Origin: JAOTYV01 sp041557595
GTDB lineage: Bacteria; Pseudomonadota; Alphaproteobacteria; UBA8366
Length of the DNA: 45,583 bases
Reading direction: 5' to 3'
Assembly: GCA_041557595.1 (NCBI GenBank)
Contig: JBFFGE010000008.1
Location: 1 to 45,583, forward strand
The notes under the pieces are model-generated. The model was not told the origin of the DNA. It searched no databases and saw only the letters and a program-made list of their open reading frames with translations. How positions within the stretch are numbered: the first letter of the stretch is position 1; each line of letters starts with the position of its first letter. Shown here one piece after another: positions 33,436 through 41,649 of this stretch. Position numbers and translations under genes: made by a program.

Positions 33436-34884
33436 TCAATGCCGGCCGGCGGCGGTTTCGATGAAATGAAACGAGCGAATATCCGGCCGCGCCGCCACTT
33501 CCCGTACCAGGGTGATCAGCGGGGTCGACGCGATCGGATAGTCCGTCTTGATCGGGCCCGCGTCTTTCAACGCCGTGTATTCCGACCTGGCATAGAAGGC
33601 CGCGAGCAGCAGATCGTCATCGGACTCGAACGGGCCGAATTCGGCCCGCACCCTGTCGAGCGCCGGCGGCACCAGCGCGCCCGGCCGTTCCGTCACCGGT
33701 TCCCGCCCGCCGCTGATGCGGTCGTACAGGTCGGGATCGATGGCGCCGGCAATCTCGCCATAGCCGCCGGTGACGTAGCGCCGCACCTCGTCCGGCACGC
33801 TGGCATAGCGCTCGCCGCCGACGACGTTCAGCACCGCCTGGGTCATAATGTACTGGGCGAATGGGCTGACCACGATGGGATATCCCAGATCGGCCCGCAC
33901 CCGGCCTGCCTCCTCGAGGATATCCTGCAACCGGCCTTCCATGCCGAAGGTGGAAAGCAGATATTCGAGGTTCGAAATCATGCCGCCCGGCACCTGATGG
34001 TGAAAATGGAATTCGTCGTAGTCGACGATCGCGCCGGTCGGCTTGCCTTCGCGCGCGGCAATGAAGGCGAGACGGTCGGCCACCGCCTCGACCGGCTCCA
34101 AATCGACAGGAACGGAATGGCCGAGGCGCCGCAAATTCGCCGTAACCTCCTCGGTCGCCGGATGCGACGCGCCATTGGCCAAGGTCGAGGTCGCGGTATG
34201 AAGGACCTCGACGCCATGCTTCACCGCCTGCAGCGCGACATAGGGCGCGAGCCCGGTCAGGCAATGGGAATGCAGTTGCAGGGGCAGCGCGCCGACGACC
34301 CGTTTCAGCGCGGGCACCAGGGTCGCCGTTCGCTCCGGCGTCAGCAAGCCGCTCGGGTCCTTGATAAAAATCGCGTCGACCCCCAGGGCGACCAGCTCCT
34401 TCGCCTTGCGTGCGTAGTAGGCATCGGTGTGCACCGGGCTGTGGCTGTAGACCAGCCCGCCGACCACATAAAGACCGAGCCGTTTGGCCGCCGTCACCGG
34501 GATTTCCAGATTCCGGATATCGTTCAGCGCGTCGTACAGCGTGTGGTAGCGCATGCCGTTGGCGACATAGCGTTCCGCCGCCAGCGCGACCACGTCATCG
34601 GCGAAGAAGTCGAAGGTGAACAAGCTTTGCCCGCGGGTGTGGATGATCAGCGGCGTTTCGGTGACCCAGCCGCTGAGGATACGCATGCGCTCCCACGGGT
34701 CTTCGCGCAGGTATCGGACGCAGACATCGAACACCGCGCCGCCGACCAGATCGATCGCCTCAAACCCGGCGCGGTCCAGCAACGGGGCAATGTCGCGCAT
34801 CATCCCGGTCGTCATCCGCGTCGCCCACAGGCATTGATGGGCATCCCGCAGCGTCACGTCGATCAGGCGGACCGGTTTGCTCAC
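33436..34884 (-). CDS. Pyruvate carboxylase subunit B / oxaloacetate decarboxylase alpha-like carboxyltransferase without biotin domain
   Basis: 482 residues. N-terminal HMGL-like barrel: RLIDVTLRDAHQCLWATRM with the metal-binding Asp, FIKDPSGLLTPERTA with the Lys that is carbamylated in relatives, and LPLQLHSHCLTGLAPYVAL with the His-x-His metal site (HSHC for the usual HTHD). The PYC_OADA-type second part follows to about 440 (GYPIVVSPFAQYIMTQAVLN). The C-terminal biotinyl domain with a MKM motif, present in most relatives of about 590 residues, is missing. Start is GTG at 34884. It is 30 bp after the D-2-hydroxyacid dehydrogenase gene. It either works with a separate biotin carrier or acts without biotin as a keto-acid decarboxylase or aldolase. 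Confidence 0.88.
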   Translation of the reverse strand: MSKPVRLIDVTLRDAHQCLWATRMTTGMMRDIAPLLDRAGFEAIDLVGGAVFDVCVRYLREDPWERMRILSGWVTETPLIIHTRGQSLFTFDFFADDVVALAAERYVANGMRYHTLYDALNDIRNLEIPVTAAKRLGLYVVGGLVYSHSPVHTDAYYARKAKELVALGVDAIFIKDPSGLLTPERTATLVPALKRVVGALPLQLHSHCLTGLAPYVALQAVKHGVEVLHTATSTLANGASHPATEEVTANLRRLGHSVPVDLEPVEAVADRLAFIAAREGKPTGAIVDYDEFHFHHQVPGGMISNLEYLLSTFGMEGRLQDILEEAGRVRADLGYPIVVSPFAQYIMTQAVLNVVGGERYASVPDEVRRYVTGGYGEIAGAIDPDLYDRISGGREPVTERPGALVPPALDRVRAEFGPFESDDDLLLAAFYARSEYTALKDAGPIKTDYPIASTPLITLVREVAARPDIRSFHFIETAAGRH

Positions 34885-34914
34885 CTGGATTCCCCGATAC
34901 TTCGGCCGGCGACT

Positions 34915-35892
34915 TTACCGCTGCAGCACATTCTTGTTGACCACGAAATCCGGATCGAGCCTGCCGTCGATCGCGTCGATCACGTTTTGCACGCAGACGA
35001 TCCCCCCGCGCAGCGCGGCTTCCTGGCTGGCGCCGCCCATATGCGGGCTGCAAATAAAGTTATCGAGACCGAACAGGGGATTGTCGGGTGCGGGCGGTTC
35101 CTCCGCGAAGACGTCGAGCCCGGCGCCGAACAGCGACCCATCGGACAAGGCGGCATGCAGCGCCGCTTCGTCGACCAGGCCGCCGCGGGCGCAATTGATC
35201 AAGACGGCCGTCGGTTTCATCTGTTTGAGCTCGGCCGCGCCAACCATGCCGACCGTCTCCGGCGACTTCGGCAGGTGCAGCGTCAGGTAATCCACCTCCG
35301 GCAGGACGGCGCGGAAATCCGCAACCGGCGTGCAGCCGGCGTCGGTGATGAGCTTTTGATCGATATACGGATCGCATACCAGCACCTTCATCTCGAAGGC
35401 ATGTGCCCGCTTCGCCACGCGCGTGCCGATGCGCCCGAAACCCACGATCAGCAGCGTCTTCTCCCACAGCTCGATCATATCGTTCTTGTATTTGTAATCC
35501 CAATTGCCGCCGCGCACTTCGCGGTCGTGCCGCATGCCCCGCTTGGCGATCGACAGCATCATATGGAACGCCAGTTCGGCGACATTTACCGAGTTCGCCG
35601 TTCCCACGACGGTAAGCGGAATACCGTGCGCATCGAGCGCCGGAATATTGACGCTGTCATAGCCGACGCCATTGCGGGACACGACCTTCAGAGCGTCCGC
35701 GCGCGCGATGATTTCCGGGGTGATATTCGCCGCCCGCACCGTAATCCCTGAGACACCGGGAATCAGCGACAGCACGTTTTCTTCCGAAACATCCATGATC
35801 ACCTCGTGATCGATGTCGTCGCGCGCGTCGAACAGCGCCAGCGCCGGTTCGGGCAAAGGCCCAAGCACGAGCACCTTGTGTTTGTTCTGCAT
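34915..35892 (-). CDS. D-isomer specific 2-hydroxyacid dehydrogenase
   Basis: 325 residues. Both parts of the fold are clear: substrate domain at the ends and Rossmann core with VGFGRIGTRVAKRAHAFEM and VCDPY after beta2 (Asp, NAD preference). Catalytic Arg in NCARGGLVDE, Glu in DVFAEEPPAP and His in ICSPHMGGAS make the usual triad. SRNGVGYDSVNI is the family's dimer/substrate segment. Relatives include phosphoglycerate and hydroxypyruvate dehydrogenases; no regulatory ACT domain is attached. GGGGGAGATCC precedes the ATG. First gene of the minus-strand operon, divergent from the RraA-like gene. It probably interconverts a 2-oxo acid used by the next enzymes. Confidence 0.93.
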   Translation of the reverse strand: MQNKHKVLVLGPLPEPALALFDARDDIDHEVIMDVSEENVLSLIPGVSGITVRAANITPEIIARADALKVVSRNGVGYDSVNIPALDAHGIPLTVVGTANSVNVAELAFHMMLSIAKRGMRHDREVRGGNWDYKYKNDMIELWEKTLLIVGFGRIGTRVAKRAHAFEMKVLVCDPYIDQKLITDAGCTPVADFRAVLPEVDYLTLHLPKSPETVGMVGAAELKQMKPTAVLINCARGGLVDEAALHAALSDGSLFGAGLDVFAEEPPAPDNPLFGLDNFICSPHMGGASQEAALRGGIVCVQNVIDAIDGRLDPDFVVNKNVLQR

Positions 35893-36042
35893 GGATCTCC
35901 CCCTTCATTTTGCCAGTGTATTCAGGAAACATGTTTGTTAATCACAGGCAAGAGGCCCGGCTCGCAATATCGCCGCGCGTGCCGTATCGTCTCGACCAAC
36001 ACACCAACTCTAACCGCGAAAAGCAAAGAGGGAGACCGCCCC

Positions 36043-36750
36043 ATGACCGCCGCGCCGCTCGATAGCGCCCTTCTGGACACATTGCGCAAATATGACACGC
36101 CGACAATCTGCAACGGCCTGGAATTCGTCGCCCCTCAGCGCCGGGCGACCGGCTTCACCACCTCGCAAATGGTTTCCTGCGACGTAACGCTGCCGCCGAT
36201 CGTGGGCTACGCCCGCACCGTCCTGATCCGGGCGATGGAGCCATCGTCGCTGTCGCCCGCGGAACAGAAGGAAAAACGGCTCGCCTACTACGAATATGTC
36301 GGATCGGCGCCCGGACCGACCATTCCGGTGCTGCAGGACATCGATTCCGTGCCCGGCTTCGGCGCGTTCTGGGGCGAGGTTCAGACCAACGTTCACAAGG
36401 CGCTCGGCTGTCCCGGCGCGGTCACCAACGGGTCGATCCGCGATCTGGACATGCTGGCCGAAGGCTTCCACCTGATCGGCGGCGAAGTCGGACCCAGCCA
36501 CGCCCATGTCCATGTGGTCGAATTCGGCGGTCAGGTCAGCATTTTCGGCATGACGGTCGCGCATGGCGATTTGATCCATGCCGACCGCCATGGCGCCGTG
36601 GTCATTCCCCTGGACGTCGCAAACGACCTGCCCGCCGCGATCGGCGTCATCGAGAAAAAGGAAAGCTTCATCCTGGAGGCGGCGCGCAGCCCCGGCTTCT
36701 CGGTCGACGATCTGCGCAAGGCGATGGCGGCCGGCGAGGATATCCACTGA
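36043..36750 (+). CDS. RraA family protein (4-hydroxy-4-methyl-2-oxoglutarate aldolase / oxaloacetate decarboxylase type)
   Basis: 235 residues. The family signature is VTNGSIRDLDMLAEG (catalytic Asp/Arg region, normally DGxxRD) preceded by FGAFWGEVQTNVHKALGCPG; ADRHGAVVIP is the usual C-terminal strand. Length is near that of HMG/CHA aldolases of the protocatechuate and gallate 4,5-cleavage pathways, and of the RNase E inhibitor-like RraA. The N-terminal KYDTPTICNGLE is family-typical (cluster metal-binding is by Asp and bound water). GAGGGAGA lies before the ATG at 36043; the frame upstream to 35806 has no similarity. Divergent from the D-2-hydroxyacid dehydrogenase gene, 150 bp apart. Confidence 0.9.
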   Translation: MTAAPLDSALLDTLRKYDTPTICNGLEFVAPQRRATGFTTSQMVSCDVTLPPIVGYARTVLIRAMEPSSLSPAEQKEKRLAYYEYVGSAPGPTIPVLQDIDSVPGFGAFWGEVQTNVHKALGCPGAVTNGSIRDLDMLAEGFHLIGGEVGPSHAHVHVVEFGGQVSIFGMTVAHGDLIHADRHGAVVIPLDVANDLPAAIGVIEKKESFILEAARSPGFSVDDLRKAMAAGEDIH

Positions 36751-36771
36751 CGCCGGATAAAGAGCCGGCCG

Positions 36772-37446
36772 CTAGAACCGGTACATCGCGTAAAGCGCAA
36801 CCACCGGGTAGTACCGGAAAAACGAAAGGTCGTCTCGCAAGGCGTCCTCTTCCCGCTGCAAAGCCGCCTCGAAGGTCGGATCGCCCGCCAACGGCCCATC
36901 GCCGCGCAGATCAACGCGCGGGCGGCCTTGGAAGAGAACTCCGGCCTCGGTGCCGAGGATGAACCGGTCGTTGAAGAACCTGCCTTCGAGCCCTACCCCC
37001 AGATACGGGGCAAACTTGTTGAATTCGATCTCGCCGGTCACCTGGCCTGCACCGGCCGCCGGAAACGTGGTGCCGCCGATCGTCAAGGCGCCGTTCGGAA
37101 CCGCCGAGAAATCGAACGAATTACCATTGTACCGGAATCCGGCGGATAGTCGCAGCACCCGGGTGAAGGGATAGACATCGATCGTGCCGCCGACCGACGC
37201 TAGCGTGAAATCCGCGTTGTAGTTTACATCCGTCGTGTTCACGTCGAAGTCGAAGGACAGGTAATTCCCGCCCACCCGCAAGCCGATATAGTCGTTTAAG
37301 CGCACACCCACATCGGCGCCGATGCCGAGCGTGCTGACCGCCGGCCCGACGGTGACATCCGGCTTCCAAGCGTTGTCAGCGGCCGCAATGTTCGCGGCCG
37401 TCAAGACGAATATAAAAATAGATACAAAACGAAATTTCATGCCCAT
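36772..37446 (-). CDS. Outer-membrane beta-barrel protein
   Basis: About 224 residues from the ATG at 37446, where GAGG sits seven bases upstream; the ATG two codons later is possible. A signal peptide (KFRFVSIFIFVLTAANIAAA) with an AxA site ends near residue 26. The mature protein alternates hydrophobic and polar residues in strands such as YIGLRVGGNYLSFDFDVN and VLRLSAGFRYNGNSFDF, and ends in Tyr-Arg-Phe (YPVVALYAMYRF), the C-terminal aromatic typical for BAM-assembled barrels. Similar to the OmpW/OprF-like or Surface antigen-type small barrels; no specific family was recognised. Convergent with the RraA-like gene (21 bp). Confidence 0.8.
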   Translation of the reverse strand: MGMKFRFVSIFIFVLTAANIAAADNAWKPDVTVGPAVSTLGIGADVGVRLNDYIGLRVGGNYLSFDFDVNTTDVNYNADFTLASVGGTIDVYPFTRVLRLSAGFRYNGNSFDFSAVPNGALTIGGTTFPAAGAGQVTGEIEFNKFAPYLGVGLEGRFFNDRFILGTEAGVLFQGRPRVDLRGDGPLAGDPTFEAALQREEDALRDDLSFFRYYPVVALYAMYRF

Positions 37447-37480
37447 CACCCCGCCTCAAGCAGCAATTCATGAGCTATTA

Positions 37481-37542
37481 TTAGGGAAAGTGTTTATTAT
37501 TTCCTAAAATTCGGCCATTTTTACGCCGAAATATAATTCGGC
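37481..37542. promoter_or_regulatory. AT-rich spacer with overlapping hairpins and a TATAAT box
   Basis: In the 356-bp spacer between the outer-membrane gene and the Rieske gene, TTCGGC (37510-37515), GCCGAA (37525-37530) and TTCGGC (37537-37542) can form two mutually exclusive 6-bp hairpins. TATAAT (37532-37537) lies in the second, but no good -35 box was found 17 bases before it. A further inverted repeat, TTAGGGAAA (37481-37489) with TTTCCTAA (37500-37507), stands to the left. The rest of the spacer (to 37802) holds no convincing gene. Confidence 0.3.
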
Positions 37543-37802
37543 TTTCAATATCGTTCTAAAGTTACCAATAATTCTACGGTGATTTGCGTCACTGCACTAT
37601 AGGATCCATCATGCTAGACTATTTGCCGAATCACTGAGTATTTTCCGCGACACACACACCTCATTTCGCCGTCGGCCTCCTCGCCGGCGGCATTTTTCTG
37701 CGCACGCCGCGCCAATCGAGCCCCATTCTCCATTGACCGAGCGGGATGCGACGCCCAGAATTCGAGGTCATTCGGCGACTCACGGAGGCGGAAGGCGAAC
37801 CA

Positions 37803-39047
37803 ATGGCTGAAGCGCATACCGGAAAACGCGCGGAACGGCGCTGGCCGGACGCAGGCATCCATCGAATTCCCTATTGGATCTATACCGACGCCGAGATTTA
37901 CGCCCGCGAACAGGCGCGCATCTTCAAGGGACCATCCTGGAATTATGTCGGCCTGACTGCGGAGGTACCCGTTCCCGGGTCGTTCCGCCGTTCGTTCATC
38001 GGCGACATCCCCGTGGTGCTGACCCGCGACGGCGACGGCGGACTGAACGTCTTCGTCAACAAATGCGCCCATCGCGGCGTGCAGTTCTGCCAGAAGCAGC
38101 GCGGCACCGCGAACGAGTTTATTTGTCCCTACCATCAATGGACGTACGACCTCACCGGCAAGCTGATCGGCGTGCCGTTCCGCCGGGGCCTCAAGCGTCA
38201 GGGCGGCATGCCGGCGGCGTTCGACCTCGACGATCACCATCTGCAGCGGTTGCGGGTGGCCGAGCGAAATGGCGTCGTCTTCGCCTCCTTCGCCGACGAA
38301 TTGCCGCCACTCGAGGAATACCTGGGCGAGAGCATGCTGGAGTATTTCGACCGGCTGTTCGACGGCCGCAAGCTGAAGATTCTCGGCTATCAGCGCCAGC
38401 GCATCCCGTCGAACTGGAAACTGATGTTCGAGAACATCAAGGACCCGTATCACGCGTCGCTGCTGCATGTTTTCCTGATCACCTTCGGCCTGTTCCGGGC
38501 CGACAATCCCAGCGCCGTCCGCCTGGACGAAACCGGGCGGCATTCGGCGCTGATCTCGGCCAAGGGCGAGCAGAAGGCGACCAGCGACACCGCCGAGATG
38601 GGCCGCTTCAAGGCCGACATGAAACTGAACGACGCGAAACTGCTGACACCGGTCAAGGAATTTCCCGGCAACACCACGGTGGTGATGCAGACGATCTGGC
38701 CCAACATCATCTTCCAGCAGCAGACCAATACGCTGGCCACCCGCCATATCGTCCCGCGCGGTCCGGGCGCCTTCGACCTGCACTGGACCTATTTCGGCTA
38801 TCAGGACGACGACGAGGAAATGACGCGGATTCGCCTGCGGCAGGCCAATCTGATGGGCCCGGCCGGTTATGTGTCGATCGACGACAGCGAGGTCATGGAG
38901 TTCTCGCAGGACGGCATCGCCGCATTCCCCGACAATGAAGGCGTCCTGGAGATGGGCGGCTACGACACCGACGACGTCGACCATATCGTCACCGAATCGG
39001 CGATCCGCGGCTTCTATAAGTATTATCGCGAGGCGATGGACCTGTGA
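37803..39047 (+). CDS. Aromatic ring-hydroxylating dioxygenase alpha subunit (Rieske type)
   Basis: 414 residues. The Rieske [2Fe-2S] site is Cys88-x-His90 (NKCAHRG) and Cys108-x2-His111 (FICPYHQW), spaced by 17 as usual. The mononuclear iron site is ENIKDPYHASLLH with Asp214, His217, His222; the bridging Asp214 is kept, and DDSEVMEF later holds the third ligand region. Start ATG at 37803 has GGAAGG upstream; the frame back to 37746 is disfavoured. The beta subunit gene overlaps its stop (GTGA). No ferredoxin or reductase gene is adjacent, so electron donors must be shared. The ENxxDxxHxxxxH form and 414-residue length fit benzoate/toluate-type or salicylate-type oxygenases; substrate unknown. 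Confidence 0.95.
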   Translation: MAEAHTGKRAERRWPDAGIHRIPYWIYTDAEIYAREQARIFKGPSWNYVGLTAEVPVPGSFRRSFIGDIPVVLTRDGDGGLNVFVNKCAHRGVQFCQKQRGTANEFICPYHQWTYDLTGKLIGVPFRRGLKRQGGMPAAFDLDDHHLQRLRVAERNGVVFASFADELPPLEEYLGESMLEYFDRLFDGRKLKILGYQRQRIPSNWKLMFENIKDPYHASLLHVFLITFGLFRADNPSAVRLDETGRHSALISAKGEQKATSDTAEMGRFKADMKLNDAKLLTPVKEFPGNTTVVMQTIWPNIIFQQQTNTLATRHIVPRGPGAFDLHWTYFGYQDDDEEMTRIRLRQANLMGPAGYVSIDDSEVMEFSQDGIAAFPDNEGVLEMGGYDTDDVDHIVTESAIRGFYKYYREAMDL

Positions 39048-39562
39048 GCCGGCACTCCGCAACCAAGACCGACACCGCGCTCGACCGGATGGACCGGCTG
39101 GAACTGCGGCTCCAGCTCGAAGAACTGTATGCGGAATATGCCCACTGCCTGGACGACGGCGCGATCGAGCACTGGCCGGATTTTTTCGCCGACGCGTGCA
39201 GCTACATGCTGATCCCGCGGGAAAATTACGACGAGGGCCTGCCGCTGGCGACGATCCGTTGCGAAAGCAAAGGCTACCTCAAGGACCGGGTCGCCGCGGT
39301 GCAGGATACCGCGCTCTATGCGCCGCTGACGCTGCGCCATTTGATTACCGGGGTTCGCGTCACGGAAATCGCCGCCGACCACGTCAAGGCGGAAGCGAAT
39401 TTCGCCGTCCTGCGCACGCAGGTCGACGAAATCACCAAGGTGTTCCTGGCCGGCCGCTACATCGACACGATCGTATTCGAAGACGGCCAGTTAAGGTTCA
39501 AGGAGAAGCTGGCGATTCACGATTCGCTGCTGATCCCGAATTCGCTGGTCATTCCCGTCTGA
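39044..39562 (+). CDS. Aromatic ring-hydroxylating dioxygenase beta subunit
   Basis: 172 residues of the NTF2-like (SnoaL-related) small subunit family. LRLQLEELYAEYAHCLDDGAI and WPDFFADACSYMLIPRENYD at the N-terminus, LRHLITGVRVTEIAADHVKAE in the middle. GTG start at 39044 overlaps the alpha subunit stop codon, an arrangement giving coupled translation and equal subunits in the expected alpha3beta3 enzyme. The beta subunit is structural. It ends 13 bp before the end of the convergent bicupin gene. Confidence 0.93.
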   Translation: MSRHSATKTDTALDRMDRLELRLQLEELYAEYAHCLDDGAIEHWPDFFADACSYMLIPRENYDEGLPLATIRCESKGYLKDRVAAVQDTALYAPLTLRHLITGVRVTEIAADHVKAEANFAVLRTQVDEITKVFLAGRYIDTIVFEDGQLRFKEKLAIHDSLLIPNSLVIPV

Positions 39563-39575
39563 CGCGGGCGGCCGC

Positions 39576-40694
39576 CTACCCGCTGCCCGCCTTTCTGCGA
39601 TTCGTGCCGAAACCCGCCTCGGCGCCCAGCAGCGCAGCCGGCAGCTTGAGATCCTCCTGCCAGAGCAGCGATTCCATCATGATGTTCAGCGGCTGGTCCT
39701 GCACCGTCAGCTCGTAGACATACTCGTCATAGGAGGCGTGGTTGTGCACGGCCCAGCCCGGCGCCGACAGCATCAAATCGCCGGCCTTCCATTCGATGAC
39801 CTCGCCGTTGACCGTGCTGCGCCCGCTGCCCGAGAAATAATAGTTGATCGCCGCCGAAGTATGGCGGTGCGGCCGGTCGACGATCTTCGGCGGCCGGATC
39901 GTCATGGTGCCGAAGAAGTTCGGCGTGGTGCCGTTGCAGCGGCCGGTCATCGGGTTGTAGAGCAGATAGAGCCGGCGGCCGACATAGTCCTTGCCGAGCG
40001 CTTCCAGCTTGTCGAGATGTTCCTTCACTTGCGCCCACGGCCAGTGCAGCGGGTTGGACTCGACCGGCTGCGGATTGATCAGGATTTCGTACGGCATCAG
40101 CCAGGCGCCGTCGTCGGTCAGCTGGAAAGTGCCATAGGGGCTTTTCTTCTTCGGATCGTCGCGGCCCTTTTCTTCACCGTGATCCTTGGCCGCCGGGACC
40201 GCTTCGGCCACCGGCGGGTCTTCGTCGACGATGTAGACGTTCATGCGTTCCAGCAGCGCCGCGTTCGAATAGGTCAGGCGGACCTGCAACGCGTCGGTAT
40301 TGTTGACATGGCGGTAGCTCATATAGGACGGATGATTCCACACGTCATACTGCGCGAAGTCGAAGCGCCGGCCGCCGACCTCGGTATAGCCGCCGCCGCC
40401 GATGCAGAAATTCAGCTCGGTCGCGTTGTGCCGGAACAGCCTGGTCATCTCGCCGGGCTTGAGGACATCCAGGCTGACGCGGATGCCCGGCGCCAGGCCG
40501 AGACCCGGGTCGGACGATTTCGGATGGACGATCAGCGAGGACCGCCGGCCGTTTTCCGGCGCGCCCAGATCGGCCAGGTGTTCGACCTCGGCATCGATCT
40601 GCTCCTTGGTGACGACATGCGCCGGCCAGAACTCGGCTTCCTTGGCGAGGCTCTGCCCGGTGCGATCGACGAATTTCAGTCCTTCCGACGCCAT
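39576..40694 (-). CDS. Bicupin protein, gentisate 1,2-dioxygenase-like
   Basis: 372 residues with two cupin domains. The C-terminal cupin has a full metal set, DRPHRHTSAAINYYFSG and a later AVHNHASYDEYV; the N-terminal cupin (MTRLFRHNATELNFCIGGGG) has only one of the histidines. Gentisate dioxygenase-type proteins share this two-cupin plan but bind iron in the N-terminal half, so a different enzyme is possible. An acidic-basic linker (EEKGRDDPKKKSPYG) joins the halves. GAGGAGACAGGAAAG precedes the ATG at 40694; a GTG at 40724 is five bases after the upstream gene's stop and is the alternative. It follows the diiron-like gene in the same operon and converges with the Rieske pair. Confidence 0.85.
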   Translation of the reverse strand: MASEGLKFVDRTGQSLAKEAEFWPAHVVTKEQIDAEVEHLADLGAPENGRRSSLIVHPKSSDPGLGLAPGIRVSLDVLKPGEMTRLFRHNATELNFCIGGGGYTEVGGRRFDFAQYDVWNHPSYMSYRHVNNTDALQVRLTYSNAALLERMNVYIVDEDPPVAEAVPAAKDHGEEKGRDDPKKKSPYGTFQLTDDGAWLMPYEILINPQPVESNPLHWPWAQVKEHLDKLEALGKDYVGRRLYLLYNPMTGRCNGTTPNFFGTMTIRPPKIVDRPHRHTSAAINYYFSGSGRSTVNGEVIEWKAGDLMLSAPGWAVHNHASYDEYVYELTVQDQPLNIMMESLLWQEDLKLPAALLGAEAGFGTNRRKAGSG

Positions 40695-40728
40695 CTTTCC
40701 TGTCTCCTCTGTATCCGCGTTCACCGTG

Positions 40729-41469
40729 TCAGCAATAAGGCGCCGGCTCGCCGCGGTCTATCGCGTCCGCCGCGTCGCCGATGCCGTTCAAATACGTTTC
40801 CCAGGCCATCAGGTTGGTCCGGCACGCCTCGATCACCGCGTCTTCCATGTTGAGCCGCGCCGCGTGCTCGACCACGGTATTCCAGCCGAGGTCCGAATGC
40901 TCGATATCCGCCTCTTCGTGAATGGCGAAGAACACCAGCTTTTCGTCGGGCAAGCCGAAGAGTTCCTTCCAGCGATGATGCTCCAACCCGAACCAGCCAT
41001 GTTGCTTCATCACGCCGCTGCCGTAGCCGGGCGTGTTGGCGCGCTCGGCGCAGGTATTGCCGATCAGCCCGAGCAGCCAATGGGCATTCGACATCAGCGA
41101 GTCGTAGGCCAGCCACGCCATATAGGTGGAGCGCAGCGGCCGCGCCGCCCGGATCTCGTCCCGGTCCATGCCGATATAGGTGCCGAGATCCTCCAGAATT
41201 TCGAAATGCGGCTTGCCGCCGCCATGGGTCTCGTCGGCGATGATCTCTTCAGCGCAAGCGCCGATGATGCCGAGGCGAATGTCCCAATCCGGACAGTTGG
41301 TGGCGACCCGCAGCTTGAGCACGGAGTTGCGGTGACGCGAATTGAGCCGGTGCTGGGTCACGAACATGCGCGCCCGGCTTTCCGTCATCGGTTCATGAAA
41401 GAAGCGCGTCCGCATGCAGAAATCGTGAACCGCCGCGTCGAGACCCTGGACCGCCCGGCTCTTAGTCAT
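40729..41469 (-). CDS. Heme-oxygenase-like diiron (HDO/TenA-PqqC fold) protein
   Basis: 246 residues, all-helical. The metal-ligand pattern of the HDO superfamily is present: EEIIADETHGGGKPHFEIL (Glu80 and His88) and, later, FFAIHEEADIEHSDLGW (His184, Asp188, His191). This group includes UndA, SznF and CADD, non-heme diiron oxygenases, and cofactorless PqqC. The ATG at 41469 is preceded by GGAA; the frame from 41520 adds 17 residues without similarity. Followed at once by the bicupin gene (start 35 bp away), a pairing of two metal-dependent oxygenases. What is oxidised is unknown. Confidence 0.82.
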   Translation of the reverse strand: MTKSRAVQGLDAAVHDFCMRTRFFHEPMTESRARMFVTQHRLNSRHRNSVLKLRVATNCPDWDIRLGIIGACAEEIIADETHGGGKPHFEILEDLGTYIGMDRDEIRAARPLRSTYMAWLAYDSLMSNAHWLLGLIGNTCAERANTPGYGSGVMKQHGWFGLEHHRWKELFGLPDEKLVFFAIHEEADIEHSDLGWNTVVEHAARLNMEDAVIEACRTNLMAWETYLNGIGDAADAIDRGEPAPYC

Positions 41470-41649
41470 ACGTTCCGCTTTCCCCAAATCCGCGCGCCGT
41501 ATCCCGCGGCACGCAATCAATCGATAATTTCAAGGAAAGTATAGGGTCGCCGGAAGGACACGCAAGCATGTCGCGCCGGCTGGCTTCGTTGCGGCGTCGG
41601 CGGCGACCGCGGATCGCATCGATGCGCCGCACCGCCGGCGTGTGTCGTT

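Noticed and set aside
32716..35751. 1011-codon plus-strand ORF spanning three minus-strand genes
   Set aside because: Runs across three clear genes and both intergenic gaps in antisense; Arg/His/Asp-rich composition is typical of a shadow.
36752..36769. GCCGG/CCGGC hairpin between the RraA-like and outer-membrane genes
   Set aside because: A 5-bp stem with 8-base loop is within chance for such GC-rich DNA.
37614..39062. 482-codon minus-strand ORF
   Set aside because: Antisense of the Rieske alpha subunit, whose metal sites are unmistakable.
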